Of a DNA stretch of 64,000 nucleotides, positions 34,968 through 44,727 are shown piece after piece. Position numbers and translations under genes: made by a program. Position 1 is the stretch's first letter. Each line of letters opens with the position of its first letter. Location of the stretch: positions 2,232,001-2,296,000 of the forward strand of contig NZ_CP032482.1 in the NCBI RefSeq assembly GCF_003600645.1. The letters are read 5' to 3'. Source of the stretch: Yersinia rochesterensis. Lineage in GTDB: Bacteria > Pseudomonadota > Gammaproteobacteria > Enterobacterales > Enterobacteriaceae. The notes beneath the pieces are model-generated. The model did no database searches, was not told the origin of the DNA, and worked only from the letters and a program-made list of their open reading frames with translations.

Positions 34968-35762
34968 TTATAGTGCTCTAAGGACGACGATCCCTGGTTT
35001 ATCTTTAACATATTGAATAAAAGGTGAATCAACAACTTTCATATTACTTTTAAGTGAAGAGGCATTACGCAGCATTGGCCCATCAGGTGTCATGATAAAA
35101 ATGCCCGTATGCGTCACATCCAATCCATTGATTTTTGTATAAATACCAATGTAATCGCCGGTTTTTAACTGGCTGACAACAGCGTCATTAATAAACTCAG
35201 CTGGAATATAAACAACATTGCGTTTAACCGTGCCCAATGTCGGAATAAACTCACCACCATCCTTTTTTTGATTCAAAAATTTAACCACGGTAACAGCATG
35301 TGAACTTATTTTTGCAGTAATATCTTGGGCGTTTAATGGTTGCTGATGAGACCAGTCAGTAAAGAAATGCTTTCGATTTTTATAGCTGATATCACTATCA
35401 ATATAGCGAGTGGCAATAAGCTGCTGAATAAAATCTGCTGTATCTTTAGACTGACGCAGCGAGTTAACATAATCAAGATAAGTAAAACAATCTAGCCCTC
35501 TGAAATCAATCACTAACTCTTCAGGTTTTGTCGGTGAGCCAATAAGCATATTCGCCTTATAAGGCGTTCCCAGAAAATTAGCAGAGACTTTATTAATAAT
35601 CTCTCCGGGTTGGTGGCTATCGGTTGTTTTTACTTGTGTTTCTATAATGGCAGTTATGCGATTAGCCGTGTAATTATCAATATCAACTCTTTCTTGAGGG
35701 TTATTTTTCGCGCCACAGCCCGCTAAAACTACTATTACAGCCAAAGATAATGATTTATACAT
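34968..35762 (-). CDS. DUF1460-family lipoprotein (amidase-like cysteine hydrolase fold)
   Basis: 264 residues beginning MYKSLSLAVIVVLAGCG, a clear lipobox with the lipidated cysteine at 16. The mature part has FLGTPYKANMLIG, DCFTYLDYVNSLR (candidate catalytic cysteine) and DVTHTGIFIM (candidate histidine), as expected of DUF1460, a family related to NlpC/P60 peptidoglycan hydrolases. It likely acts at the outer or inner membrane face on cell-wall peptides. It is paired with the amidase gene downstream; together they could cut both sides of the muramyl peptide stem. Confidence 0.75.
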   Translation of the reverse strand: MYKSLSLAVIVVLAGCGAKNNPQERVDIDNYTANRITAIIETQVKTTDSHQPGEIINKVSANFLGTPYKANMLIGSPTKPEELVIDFRGLDCFTYLDYVNSLRQSKDTADFIQQLIATRYIDSDISYKNRKHFFTDWSHQQPLNAQDITAKISSHAVTVVKFLNQKKDGGEFIPTLGTVKRNVVYIPAEFINDAVVSQLKTGDYIGIYTKINGLDVTHTGIFIMTPDGPMLRNASSLKSNMKVVDSPFIQYVKDKPGIVVLRAL

Positions 35763-36097
35763 AAGTCCCTTTTGCGTCTTATCCAGTTATTCCATACAAG
35801 CTAAGAATTGCCACCTTACTGTTTGATATTTAAACAACGCATCAACAAGATTCCATTCAATGAGGTTGATTAATCATGACAACCTGGTCGTCGGACTTTT
35901 TTGAACACTCCCCCGCAAGATTAATTACCATGAAAATAGGGGTAACTCTCTCTTTTTCAATTGATTAAATTATTCTCCTTTTAGTCTTGGTGGGCGTCAA
36001 TTTGTGATCAATCTTAGATTTTTGCATTCTTTTCATCCCATGCTCTTGTGCCTTGTTACCAATCGTGTTTATCTTTTAAGGCTTATTACATTTACTG
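35763..36097. other. 335-bp upstream region between the DUF1460 gene and the ilv leader
   Basis: Divergent promoter region. No open frame with a ribosome binding site and no strong hairpin was seen. It must contain the promoter for the ivbL-ilvBN transcript on the plus strand and that for the lipoprotein gene on the minus strand. Confidence 0.5.
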
Positions 36098-36223
36098 ATG
36101 AGATACCCCGTGAACTATTCCGCTGCCAAGTTAGCTCTACTAAGCATCGACCTACTCAATACTGCGCATGTTGACGCAGTCGTGGTCGTGCGCGTGGTGG
36201 TGGTGGTCGGCAGCGCGCCGTAA
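36098..36223 (+). CDS. ivbL: ilvBN operon leader peptide
   Basis: Short frame ending DAVVVVRVVVVVGSAP, almost the same C-terminus as E. coli IvbL. The run of valine codons is the sensor: when charged tRNA-Val is scarce the ribosome stalls here and the downstream terminator does not form. Either the ATG at 36098 (41 residues) or the in-frame GTG at 36110 (37 residues) may start it; neither has an ideal ribosome binding site. Confidence 0.88.
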   Translation: MRYPVNYSAAKLALLSIDLLNTAHVDAVVVVRVVVVVGSAP

Positions 36224-36249
36224 CGGGTACCGAATCCAGAAAGATTCCC

Positions 36250-36286
36250 AAACCCCGCCGGCGCCAGCCGAGCGGGGTTTCTTTTT
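36250..36286 (+). terminator. Attenuator terminator of ilvBN
   Basis: Stem AACCCCGC / GCGGGGTT with an internal GC-rich loop followed by TCTTTTT, 27 bp after the leader stop and 44 bp before ilvB. It is the transcription terminator arm of the attenuation control. Confidence 0.85.
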
Positions 36287-36329
36287 AGCCCCACTCTGTT
36301 AGCTACCGGCCCTGATGAAGGATATAACC

Positions 36330-37997
36330 ATGCGTTATACAGGCGCCCAATTGATAGTTCGTTTGCTGGAACAGCAAGGCATTACCACTGTTGCGGGCAT
36401 TCCAGGCGGAGCCGCGCTACCGCTGTATGATGCTCTGGGGCAAAGTCGTATTATTCGCCATGTGCTGGCGCGACATGAACAAGGTGCGGGTTTCATGGCT
36501 CAAGGCATGGCTCGAGCGACTGGACAAACTGCGGTTTGTTTGGCATCCAGTGGCCCGGGCGCAACTAATCTGGTCACAGCAATCGCTGATGCTAAGCTCG
36601 ATTCCATTCCACTGGTGTGTATTACTGGGCAAGTTTCATCTTCAATGATTGGTACCGATGCATTTCAAGAGGTTGATACCTATGGAATGTCGATCCCTAT
36701 TACCAAACATAATTATTTGGTTCGCGATATCAGTGAACTCACACGGGTGATCCCCGCCGCATTTCGCATCGCCCAGTCGGGCCGCCCTGGCCCGGTCTGG
36801 ATTGATATTCCTAAAGATGTTCAGACAGCGGAAATCGAGCTTGATAGCCTGCCAGAACCGGGTGTTGCTGATGAACCAGGTCAAATTGATCCGGCGGCAA
36901 TTGAACAAGTCGCTCAAATGATCAACCGCGCTGTACGGCCGGTACTCTATCTGGGGGGCGGAATAGTCAGTTCTGAAGCTCATCAGCAGGCAATACAGTT
37001 GGCCGAACATGCCGGTTTACCCACCACAATGACATTAATGGCATTGGGCACGATGCCAGTTGACCACCCATTATCTTTGGGCATGTTGGGTATGCACGCC
37101 GCGCGCTCAACCAATCTCATCATGCAACAAGCTGATTTATTGATTGTGTTAGGCGCACGATTTGATGATCGCGCTATCGGCAAAGCTGAACAGTTCTGCC
37201 CTGATGCCAGTATCATTCATATTGATATTGACCCAGCTGAACTGGGCAAAATTCGCCGCCCACATCTGGCAATGAATGCAGATATCAAGCAGGTATTGAC
37301 CCACTTGCTGCCCTTAATTGACATGCAAACACGCGATGAATGGCGTTCTATGGTCAGTGATATACAGCGCGAATTTCCGTTCAATCAACCCAATAGCGGT
37401 AACCCATTGTGCCACTATGGGTTGATTCGTGCGGCCGCGGTTGCGCTTGATGACGAGACTATCATTACCACAGATGTTGGTCAGCATCAGATGTGGGTGG
37501 CGCAAGCATACCCTCTGCATCGCCCTCGACAGTGGTTAACCTCCGGTGGGCTGGGTACTATGGGGTTTGGGCTGCCCGCTGCAATTGGCGCCGCGCTGGC
37601 CAAGCCGCAAGCAAAAGTGGTGTGTTTTTCGGGTGATGGTAGCCTGATGATGAACATTCAAGAAATGGCAACAGCAGCAGAGCAACAGCTGAACGTTAAG
37701 ATTATTTTGATGAACAACCAGTCATTAGGTTTAGTCCATCAACAGCAAGATTTGTTCTTCGGCAAACGAATTTTTGCCGCGGATTACCCTTATCGCACTA
37801 ATTTTATTCATATTGCTGAAGGGTTTGGCTTCTCGACCTGTGATCTTAATACTGCCAGCGATCCTTATGCAGCTTTACATGAGGCTTTAAACCGCCCTGG
37901 CCCGGTACTGATTCACGCACTGATTGATGTGGATGAAAAAGTGTACCCAATGGTGCCTCCGGGCGCGGCAAATATTGATATGATTGGAGGTGAATAA
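36330..37997 (+). CDS. ilvB: Acetolactate synthase I large subunit
   Basis: Thiamine-diphosphate enzyme for the first common step of valine, leucine and isoleucine synthesis. 555 residues from ATG 36330, which has AAGGA eight bases upstream; the ATG at 36315 has none. Visible parts: catalytic glutamate region [19 protein letters not shown]-contact [10 protein letters not shown], and the thiamine-binding GDGSLMMN ... NNQSLG motif. Forms the holoenzyme with IlvN encoded 1 bp downstream. Confidence 0.96.
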   Translation: MRYTGAQLIVRLLEQQGITTVAGIPGGAALPLYDALGQSRIIRHVLARHEQGAGFMAQGMARATGQTAVCLASSGPGATNLVTAIADAKLDSIPLVCITGQVSSSMIGTDAFQEVDTYGMSIPITKHNYLVRDISELTRVIPAAFRIAQSGRPGPVWIDIPKDVQTAEIELDSLPEPGVADEPGQIDPAAIEQVAQMINRAVRPVLYLGGGIVSSEAHQQAIQLAEHAGLPTTMTLMALGTMPVDHPLSLGMLGMHAARSTNLIMQQADLLIVLGARFDDRAIGKAEQFCPDASIIHIDIDPAELGKIRRPHLAMNADIKQVLTHLLPLIDMQTRDEWRSMVSDIQREFPFNQPNSGNPLCHYGLIRAAAVALDDETIITTDVGQHQMWVAQAYPLHRPRQWLTSGGLGTMGFGLPAAIGAALAKPQAKVVCFSGDGSLMMNIQEMATAAEQQLNVKIILMNNQSLGLVHQQQDLFFGKRIFAADYPYRTNFIHIAEGFGFSTCDLNTASDPYAALHEALNRPGPVLIHALIDVDEKVYPMVPPGAANIDMIGGE

Positions 37998-37998
37998 T

Positions 37999-38319
37999 AT
38001 GACAGCTCAACCAATAACCCCGCAGCAAGTCATTTCTGCGCGCGTCACGTTACTGCTCACCGTGCGCAACCATCCTGGAGTCATGTCCCATATTTGTGGG
38101 TTATTTGCCCGCCGCGCATTTAACGTCGATGGAATATTATGTATGCCGCTGGCCGGTGGAGAAGAGAGCCGTATCTGGTTGCAGGTCTTAGATGATCAGC
38201 GCTTACAACAAATGATAAGCCAACTGGAAAAACTCGAAGATGTGCTTCAGGTTTGCCGCTTTGACTCTGAAATGCCGATTTTTGATCAGGTTGAAGACTT
38301 AGTCGCCAATCAACGATAA
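37999..38319 (+). CDS. ilvN: Acetolactate synthase I regulatory small subunit
   Basis: 106-residue ACT-domain subunit that confers valine feedback inhibition ([27 protein letters not shown] is the effector-binding strand-helix). I chose ATG 37999, preceded by GGAGGT seven bases upstream; the frame is open slightly further into ilvB. Length matches E. coli IlvN (96) plus a short N-terminus. Confidence 0.95.
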   Translation: MTAQPITPQQVISARVTLLLTVRNHPGVMSHICGLFARRAFNVDGILCMPLAGGEESRIWLQVLDDQRLQQMISQLEKLEDVLQVCRFDSEMPIFDQVEDLVANQR

Positions 38320-38437
38320 CAGGTCACCCTCTTTCATCGACACTGTTGCGATTAAATGGCAGTGTCGGTAAAGAGCAATACGTGTCAATAGATTAATACT
38401 TATTATCCGATGAGTTGAATAATGTATGACGAAAATA

Positions 38438-38478
38438 CAAGGGGCTGTTATCGAGACGATATCGTTAACAGCCCTTAT
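38438..38478. terminator. Bidirectional terminator between ilvN and yjjG
   Basis: Stem GGGCTGTTA / TAACAGCCC with a 15-nt loop that can pair further (ACGATATCGT), flanked by A-rich and T-rich sides. It lies between convergent genes and suits both. Confidence 0.7.
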
Positions 38479-38497
38479 TTCATGGAATATAACTCAA

Positions 38498-39172
38498 TTA
38501 CGCCAGCAGTAATTTTTGTAACTCAGCCAGTGAACTGACTTGATAACGCGGCGCAATATTTTCATCCGCCACAGCGCCATGAATATTAAGCCAGCAAGTA
38601 TCAATACCTGCATTGATACCACCTTGAATATCCGAATGGAGGTTATCTCCCACCATCAAAATATCTTCTTTCGCCGGGTTATTCATTAAATTGAAAGCAT
38701 GCTCAAATATCGCAACATCGGGCTTAGCCGCACCCACTTGCTCCGAAATAATCAGCGGAGAAAAGACATCTTTTAACCCGGTGCGTTCCAATCGGATGGT
38801 CTGCAATTCGGTGAAACCATTAGTAATGATGCCCATATTTACTTTGCCACTCAAAGCATCGACTAACTCGCGCGCGCCAGGTAACAATGCACAGATATCC
38901 GCCATGGCAATTAAAAAATCACTGTTCAGGCGGTTCGCTGTCACGCCGAGCTTCTCGGCCCACATTTCAAAACGGGTACTTTGTAATTCGGCCGCGGATA
39001 TTTTTCCGTCTTGATAATCAACCCAGAGCGGTTTATTAACCAACTGATAATGGTCGAAATCTTGTGCAGAGAAATCTACATTAAAGCGGGAAAACATGAG
39101 CTTTAACCCTTGATAAGCATCAAAGTGAAATAGAGTTTCATCCGCATCGAACAGTATCCATTGGTATTTCAT
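38498..39172 (-). CDS. yjjG: YjjG-type HAD pyrimidine nucleotidase
   Basis: 224 residues from ATG 39172 (E. coli YjjG 225); the frame is open 30 codons further, but that part is unconserved. HAD motifs: FDADETLF (nucleophile D9), IITNGFTELQ, and KPDVAIFEHA ... MVGDNLHSDIQGG. The enzyme removes phosphate from dUMP, dTMP and damaged pyrimidine nucleotides in the cytoplasm (house-cleaning). Located after the TerB_N/TerB_C gene on the same strand, 102 bp away. Confidence 0.92.
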   Translation of the reverse strand: MKYQWILFDADETLFHFDAYQGLKLMFSRFNVDFSAQDFDHYQLVNKPLWVDYQDGKISAAELQSTRFEMWAEKLGVTANRLNSDFLIAMADICALLPGARELVDALSGKVNMGIITNGFTELQTIRLERTGLKDVFSPLIISEQVGAAKPDVAIFEHAFNLMNNPAKEDILMVGDNLHSDIQGGINAGIDTCWLNIHGAVADENIAPRYQVSSLAELQKLLLA

Positions 39173-39274
39173 CACGATTATCTCTCTGACATTTGGCATT
39201 ATTAGGCGCGCTATGGTAGCGAGTATTGAGGCCCAGCTCAAGTTACGCCACCCCCCTAACACATCCTTTTTCTT

Positions 39275-41638
39275 TCAAATAAGGAGTGCCGCTGATATAT
39301 CACGGTTGATGGTAATAGTGACATCACCGGTGATTAACGGAGCATCAAACGCGGCTAATATTTTCCGGTTAATCTCAATCAAAGCGTCATCAAGTTTAAC
39401 TTCCATATCCGCAGTGATATCCACTAATTTCTCACGATCCCAAGAATCACGTGAAATCAGTAATTTCAAGAATGTCGCAATGCTATCAGGTAAATGAGCG
39501 GTGATGGCTGCCAGAGATTGCGGATTAATATCTGCCGTAGTCGCTGCCGCGACACTGGCCGTGATAAACAAATCCTTCAATAATTTGGCTAATTCTTGGC
39601 TTTCTTTTTTCAGCAGGTTCACACGGTCGGTATCTGTCACCACTTCAACAGCCGCCGACGGTAAACTCAATGTCATTGGAGTTGCACGGCTATCCAAATC
39701 GGCATAAACCCATTTACTGTCCAGCGCAAAACGTTGGTATACCCGTTCAAGAAACTTCACTTCTTGAGGTGTAATTGTCCCTTCTACTTGCAGCAGGTGT
39801 GCGAGGAAACGCGCAATAACACGACGATTTTCCAACGAGAGTGGTTCCATATTATTCTTCAGAGCCAACAATGTGTTATTTTTTCGTATACCCGGTTGCA
39901 GGTAGGCTTTTAAGCGCATACGTTGGCCGGGGCTAAGAAAGCCCCATGCATCAATATGCCGGGTCAATATTATGGATTCAGGTTCGCCGATTCGGCCATC
40001 AAACATCACCGCAGCACAAGCCAATTCGACGGTAAGCATAGTGACACGATAGGCATCAAAGGTGGTCGACTCTGTAACCAGCGATTCAATAGGAAACAGT
40101 GCAACAGTGTCCTGCAATACCGGTGTGCGATTATCCGCTCTGACATCAGGTTCGATACCCACTTGCAAAGAAGCTAATGCGTAAGTTAATGCCATTACAT
40201 GGCTGCGCGCCAGGCGCTCTGGTGGTTTGGTGCCACAGGCGGTACTGAGTTGAAGAAACAACTCACCCAAAGTGACCATTAGCAAACCATAACCCACTCG
40301 GGTTTTGATATTCTCTAATTCGGTTTTTAATGCCACAGACCATAACGCCACGGGCATTAATAACTGCCCTTCTAATGACATTTTTTTCTTCGGGTTGATG
40401 CTGGCAAAACGATTGTAAATATCAAGTTCCTGCTGACATATCTCAAAGATTGCTCGCAGTTTATCGCGATGAGATTTGCACACAGCAACATTGGGTAGAT
40501 CAGTAATTTGCCGAAAGAATTCTTGCCCCATTAAGCCCGTAGATGCTGGACGATAGAATATTTGTAATTTTGTTTTATTAACGGGTAATAAAAATCCATC
40601 GCCATATTGTTCTTGGTAGCGCTGGCGGAACAATGTGGCAAAAATATCTGCACAATGTGCCATTGAGATATTTTGGTTAATCGCGGGGTCGGCTTCCCCC
40701 CACGCGAGCGCCCACTCAACCGGCAAGGGTTTCTGGTCAAGAGCTAATTGCCCCAATCCAACTAATAATGCCAGTGGCAGTTCAGTTGAAACTTCGCGGG
40801 TTGTCGGAGGGGCAGAAAGATAGAGTTTCTCATCTATATTTACCTTGGTGATATAAACTAATAAATTCTGCGCATAATGATTGAATGCGTTATTTTTCCC
40901 GTAAATATTTAGCAAGCGATTAAGTTCAGATTCAAGAATGGGCAGTTCTTTTTTTGCTATCGGATCTATAGCCGCATCAATGAGTATTCTATGTTCTAGT
41001 CCATAGAAAAATAAGAAAACATAGCTAATATCTGCGTTGGGTGATTTACGGCCCTCTGATAACCATTGTAAATACCCTTTTCGCGCCTCTGGTGAGCAGG
41101 TCGAATAATCAGGTGCACTATCAATCAGAGGTAATGAAATATCTATTTCTTCTGGCGCAACATCCATTGATGGATTAATAAAGGCGGGTTCTGCACCAGT
41201 ACGGTTACTTTTGTATTTATTACCAATGTAAACCATACCATCAGGTAAATTTATTCCTGCAACCACGGCCAGTTCACCAGGACGCAACCAGGATGCACGG
41301 GCTAGAGAACCCCGTGAGATGTCGGGTTGTTTTACTTTAGGTTCAGCGGAGGGCTTCTTGTTCAGCTCATCGGGTGCAGTAGTTTGTTCTGGTTCCAACT
41401 GTGACGGGGCCATTTGATAATTGCCCAGATCCGGTATCACCGCAATCTCTTGCCTATTAGGTTTACCCGGTCGGCCCGCATGCATCTTAGTCTTACGGAT
41501 ATTTTGCCAGACAAGATACAGGCATAAGATAGCCGCACTCAGTGCAATCCACGCCTCTCTCGGGATACCGGTGATCAGCCCCAAAACGACTATCAGTAGG
41601 ATAACCCAGCCAGTACCGGTAGATTTTTTTTTCGTCAC
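39275..41638 (-). CDS. TerB_N/TerB/TerB_C domain protein with N-terminal membrane anchor
   Basis: 787 residues from a GTG start. Two hydrophobic segments at about 9-44 (WVILLIVVLGLITGIPREAW...) anchor it. A Pro/Lys-rich linker leads to a TerB_N-like region (~115-330, LVVAGINLPDGMVYIGNKY-like start), a TerB-like all-helical acidic region (~520-625, ELACAAVMFDGRIGEPESII, LLQVEGTITPQEVKFLERVY), and a TerB_C-like tail. Such domains occur in tellurite resistance and in stress or phage-defence associated loci, often beside helicases. Here it stands alone. Function unknown. Confidence 0.7.
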   Translation of the reverse strand: MTKKKSTGTGWVILLIVVLGLITGIPREAWIALSAAILCLYLVWQNIRKTKMHAGRPGKPNRQEIAVIPDLGNYQMAPSQLEPEQTTAPDELNKKPSAEPKVKQPDISRGSLARASWLRPGELAVVAGINLPDGMVYIGNKYKSNRTGAEPAFINPSMDVAPEEIDISLPLIDSAPDYSTCSPEARKGYLQWLSEGRKSPNADISYVFLFFYGLEHRILIDAAIDPIAKKELPILESELNRLLNIYGKNNAFNHYAQNLLVYITKVNIDEKLYLSAPPTTREVSTELPLALLVGLGQLALDQKPLPVEWALAWGEADPAINQNISMAHCADIFATLFRQRYQEQYGDGFLLPVNKTKLQIFYRPASTGLMGQEFFRQITDLPNVAVCKSHRDKLRAIFEICQQELDIYNRFASINPKKKMSLEGQLLMPVALWSVALKTELENIKTRVGYGLLMVTLGELFLQLSTACGTKPPERLARSHVMALTYALASLQVGIEPDVRADNRTPVLQDTVALFPIESLVTESTTFDAYRVTMLTVELACAAVMFDGRIGEPESIILTRHIDAWGFLSPGQRMRLKAYLQPGIRKNNTLLALKNNMEPLSLENRRVIARFLAHLLQVEGTITPQEVKFLERVYQRFALDSKWVYADLDSRATPMTLSLPSAAVEVVTDTDRVNLLKKESQELAKLLKDLFITASVAAATTADINPQSLAAITAHLPDSIATFLKLLISRDSWDREKLVDITADMEVKLDDALIEINRKILAAFDAPLITGDVTITINRDISAALLI

Positions 41639-42112
41639 GATGATTTATATGCCCCTATCCTAAAATAATAATTTTTATTCTGCCTTTAATGGCAATTTTT
41701 AATAAAAAATTCTTTTTAACCAAAAAATGCAGCAAAAAACCATAGAGATAACCGATAAATTTAACTTAAGTCGAATTTATCGGTTAAATAATAAATCAAT
41801 ATTTTATGTTAATAACAGCTTGCCTGGCACAACAGCATGATAAAATTTTCAATAAATCAATTATGCCAGTTCATTATGCAATCAGCTAGTAAAGACTCTG
41901 CAACCGCAGGATAAACTCCCATGATTTCAGTTTGTCTCGTGTCTGGTTAGAATAAATTAAATAATAAGGTTAGGTGGCGGGTAATTTGTGTTCAGATAAT
42001 GGAATTGAATGTTTCTGGTTTGTTTTTTAATCAAACCATCCACGTTTTCTCTATTGATAAACGCCATACTACAAATAGCGGTTAAAAATACGATGAGCAT
42101 ATGACAGAAAAG
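41639..42112. other. AT-rich stretch between the TerB-type gene and phoA terminator
   Basis: About 470 bp with only short spurious frames. I see no recognisable gene, repeat or RNA; it includes the promoter region of the leftward TerB_N/TerB_C gene. Confidence 0.5.
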
Positions 42113-42141
42113 AAAAATCCCAGCCATTACTGCACTGGGAT
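42113..42141 (-). terminator. Rho-independent terminator of phoA
   Basis: On the minus strand, stem ATCCCAG / CTGGGAT with an 11-nt loop and a run of T, 22 bp after the phoA stop. Confidence 0.8.
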
Positions 42142-42162
42142 CTGCTACCAATAGGCCGGTAT

Positions 42163-43593
42163 TTATTTAAGGGCCATCGCATCGCGCATGGTAAAGAACA
42201 AATCTGTTTGGTCGGTTAGACCAACAACATTTGCCGCATGTGGGCCGTAAGCGGCGATGCGTAATTGTGTGCCAGTATGGCCTTGAGAATCATCTTCAGA
42301 GTTACCATAGCTGATAGCCATTACCGCGCCGTCTTTGGTGGTTAATGCCTGTGTCAAACCCGGAGCTTTAGCATCAGCTTCAATGATTTGGCTGGAATGG
42401 GCATGATCTGCGGTCACGATGACCAATGTATTGCCATCAGCGCGGGCAAATTCCAACGCTTTTTGAACCGCTTCGTCCAGATCGACAGTTTCACCAAACT
42501 GGCCACAAGGGTTAGCCGCGTGATCTTGTTTATCAATTGATGCCCCTTCAACTTGCAAGAAGAAGCCATTTTTATTGGTTTTCAGCAAATCGATGGCCTT
42601 TTCCGTCATCACGGCTAAGGTCGGTGTCCCTGTAGTTCGTTCGGCATTGTTTTCACAAACCACTGGCGGTTTATCTATATTACCGTGATAAGAGGCTTTT
42701 GGCCCCTGCCAGCGAACCGGCATATTGCCTGGGCTGAAGAGTCCCAACAGCGGTTTTTGTTGGTCGGCCTGTTTGATTGCATTCAGGTCATCAAGATTTT
42801 CGACAATCACATAGCCGCGAGCCAGAGCTTGGTCACGCAAAGATTTGTCTTTCCATTCACCCGCTTTAGCGAGTTGGCTGAATGATTTAGAACCGCCGCC
42901 CAATGTAACATCGGCGCGCCCTTCAATCATTTGCTCAGTAATGGAGCCACGGCCGCCATTCTCTAGCGCATTGGTGCTGCATTTTTCGCTAGTTTCTTCC
43001 GGGCCATAACATTTACGGCCGGTGACATGAGCAAATTGTGCCGCAGGAGTTGCATCTTGCAGTTCAGCCGTTGAAACATTGCCGGTGGCTTTACCTGCTT
43101 TTTTAGCCAGTTCCAATAGAGTGGCATGATCTTTCCCAAACACATCAACACCCAGTGCGCCATTATAGGTTTTCACACCTGACGACCATGCGGTAGCTGA
43201 AGCTGCTGAGTCAGTCACATAATCAGGTTTCTGCGTTTTTTTATCTAATGAATAGTGCGTGTACTGCCCGGTCAGCGGCAATGCATCAATTCCTTTAAAG
43301 AAACCGCCCGCGCCCATGGCATAGTTACGCGCCGAAGTAATCTCTGAGTCTCCCATCCCATCGCCAATCAGTAAAATGACATTTTTTACTGTTTTGCTAG
43401 ACAACGAATCACGAAGAGCCTGAGTTTGATCTTCTGTCAAACGGCGAGCGCCACCAAACTGGGTGATATCACCGTGGGCGCTGCGGTCATATAAACCGGT
43501 GGTGACCGCGACAGCATTGGGTGCGAACAGAGAGCTGCTCAGCATCAGGGTCGATAGCGCTATGCCGGACAAAGTGGGTACGCGGTTCTGCAT
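42163..43593 (-). CDS. phoA: Alkaline phosphatase
   Basis: Periplasmic zinc/magnesium phosphatase, 476 residues from ATG 43593 (AAGGA nine bases upstream; frame open 10 codons further). A signal peptide ([20 protein letters not shown] ... NAVAV) is followed by [20 protein letters not shown], the nucleophile region [16 protein letters not shown], and the metal sites TADHAHSS and [10 protein letters not shown]. It frees phosphate from organic esters during phosphate starvation. Its upstream region has an array of Pho-box-like repeats. Confidence 0.97.
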   Translation of the reverse strand: MQNRVPTLSGIALSTLMLSSSLFAPNAVAVTTGLYDRSAHGDITQFGGARRLTEDQTQALRDSLSSKTVKNVILLIGDGMGDSEITSARNYAMGAGGFFKGIDALPLTGQYTHYSLDKKTQKPDYVTDSAASATAWSSGVKTYNGALGVDVFGKDHATLLELAKKAGKATGNVSTAELQDATPAAQFAHVTGRKCYGPEETSEKCSTNALENGGRGSITEQMIEGRADVTLGGGSKSFSQLAKAGEWKDKSLRDQALARGYVIVENLDDLNAIKQADQQKPLLGLFSPGNMPVRWQGPKASYHGNIDKPPVVCENNAERTTGTPTLAVMTEKAIDLLKTNKNGFFLQVEGASIDKQDHAANPCGQFGETVDLDEAVQKALEFARADGNTLVIVTADHAHSSQIIEADAKAPGLTQALTTKDGAVMAISYGNSEDDSQGHTGTQLRIAAYGPHAANVVGLTDQTDLFFTMRDAMALK

Positions 43594-43667
43594 CAGTAGA
43601 GTTCCTTGTTGTAAAACAGTCATACAATTTGTATTGATTGGTTACAACGGATACTAGAACAGGCGAA

Positions 43668-43739
43668 TGACGCTTTTATGACAATCAACGCTTTTATGGC
43701 AATCCACGTATTTATAACAACCAATGCTTTTATAAAAAC
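43668..43739 (-). repeat. Four tandem 18-bp Pho-box-like repeats upstream of phoA
   Basis: Four contiguous 18-bp units (43668-43685, 43686-43703, 43704-43721, 43722-43739). On the minus strand the unit nearest phoA is ATTGTCATAAAAGCGTCA, close to the PHO box CTGTCATAAA-TT-GTCA; the others vary around TTG.CATAAAAGCGT. PhoB activates phoA in phosphate starvation, and this array lies 75-146 bp upstream of the start codon. Confidence 0.75.
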
Positions 43740-43811
43740 CACGATTGATTATTATCCCTTATCTTTCAGAGCCATCCCCCTGTTCTGTCGCCACCATTCC
43801 ACAAAATGGCG

Positions 43812-44552
43812 CTAAATCAGGCCACCGTTAGCGCGCAGCACTTGCCCATTAATCCAACCACCGTCTTTACCCACCAAAAATGCTACTGCCGCAGCAATAT
43901 CTTCTGGTGTACCCAGCCTTTCCAATGGTGCCATTTTTGCCATTTTTTCAATAAGTTCTGCCGATTTCCCATTAAGAAAAAGGTCAGTTGCGGTAGGCCC
44001 CGGAGCCACGGCATTGACGGTAATATTGCGGCCCCGCAACTCTTTCGCCAGGATTGCCGTCATTGTTTCAACCGCAGCTTTGGTCGCAGCATAAACAGCA
44101 TACTTTTCCAACTTTAAACCCACCACACTGGTTGAAAAATTAACAATTCGCCCACCGTATCTAAGGCGTTTTGCGGCTTCCCGCATCCCGTTAAAGCTCC
44201 CTTTCAGATTAATTGCAATCTGGCGGTCAAAGTGTTCATCATCACTATCGGCAATCGTACTGAGTGACATAATTCCGGCATTATTGACCAAAATATCAAC
44301 GCCACCAAAAGCGGCTTCTGCTTTAGCAAACAATTGAACTACAGCGGCAGAATCACTGATATCCCCTTTAGCACTCAATGCATTTCCGCCCGCTTGTTGG
44401 ATTTTACGCACTAAAGCTTCGGCTTCCTCATCAGCTCGAGAATAATTGATGAGAACGGTGTAACCCTCCTGAGCTAAACGCTCGGCTATTGCTGCACCAA
44501 TACCTCGTGATGCTCCTGTGACAATGGCGACCTGCTGAGTAGTTTTCATCAT
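43812..44552 (-). CDS. Short-chain dehydrogenase/reductase
   Basis: 246-residue NAD(P)-dependent oxidoreductase with cofactor motif TGASRGIGAAIAERLAQEGY, NNAG structural motif (LVNNAGIMSL), and catalytic YAVYAATKAAVE (Tyr and Lys of YxxxK). An arginine/serine pair after the second strand (NYSRADEE) suggests NADP preference. AGGAG lies six bases before ATG 44552. Substrate unknown. Divergent from a LysR regulator that very likely controls it. Confidence 0.9.
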   Translation of the reverse strand: MMKTTQQVAIVTGASRGIGAAIAERLAQEGYTVLINYSRADEEAEALVRKIQQAGGNALSAKGDISDSAAVVQLFAKAEAAFGGVDILVNNAGIMSLSTIADSDDEHFDRQIAINLKGSFNGMREAAKRLRYGGRIVNFSTSVVGLKLEKYAVYAATKAAVETMTAILAKELRGRNITVNAVAPGPTATDLFLNGKSAELIEKMAKMAPLERLGTPEDIAAAVAFLVGKDGGWINGQVLRANGGLI

Positions 44553-44673
44553 AATATTCTCCTGAATATGTATTTCATTATTTGTACTCGTTTATGGGCA
44601 GTTAGTTCTCAAGCCATGTTCTCAAGAACTGCACCCACGGAAACCGGTACACAGAGCATGCCACTTTTACTTA

Positions 44674-44711
44674 TTCGGATAATTACCTATTATTCGTTAA
44701 CACTATCCGAA
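44674..44711. promoter_or_regulatory. Candidate LysR operator in the SDR-LysR intergenic region
   Basis: Perfect 8-bp inverted repeat TTCGGATA / TATCCGAA with a 22-nt spacer, just upstream of the LysR start. Placement between divergent genes is typical for a LysR binding site; a direct repeat TATTCG also occurs inside. Confidence 0.5.
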
Positions 44712-44727
44712 AAAGACGAACAATAGT

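Noticed and set aside
41957..42151. 64-codon minus-strand frame downstream of phoA
   Set aside because: It overlaps the phoA terminator and has no ribosome binding site or similarity.
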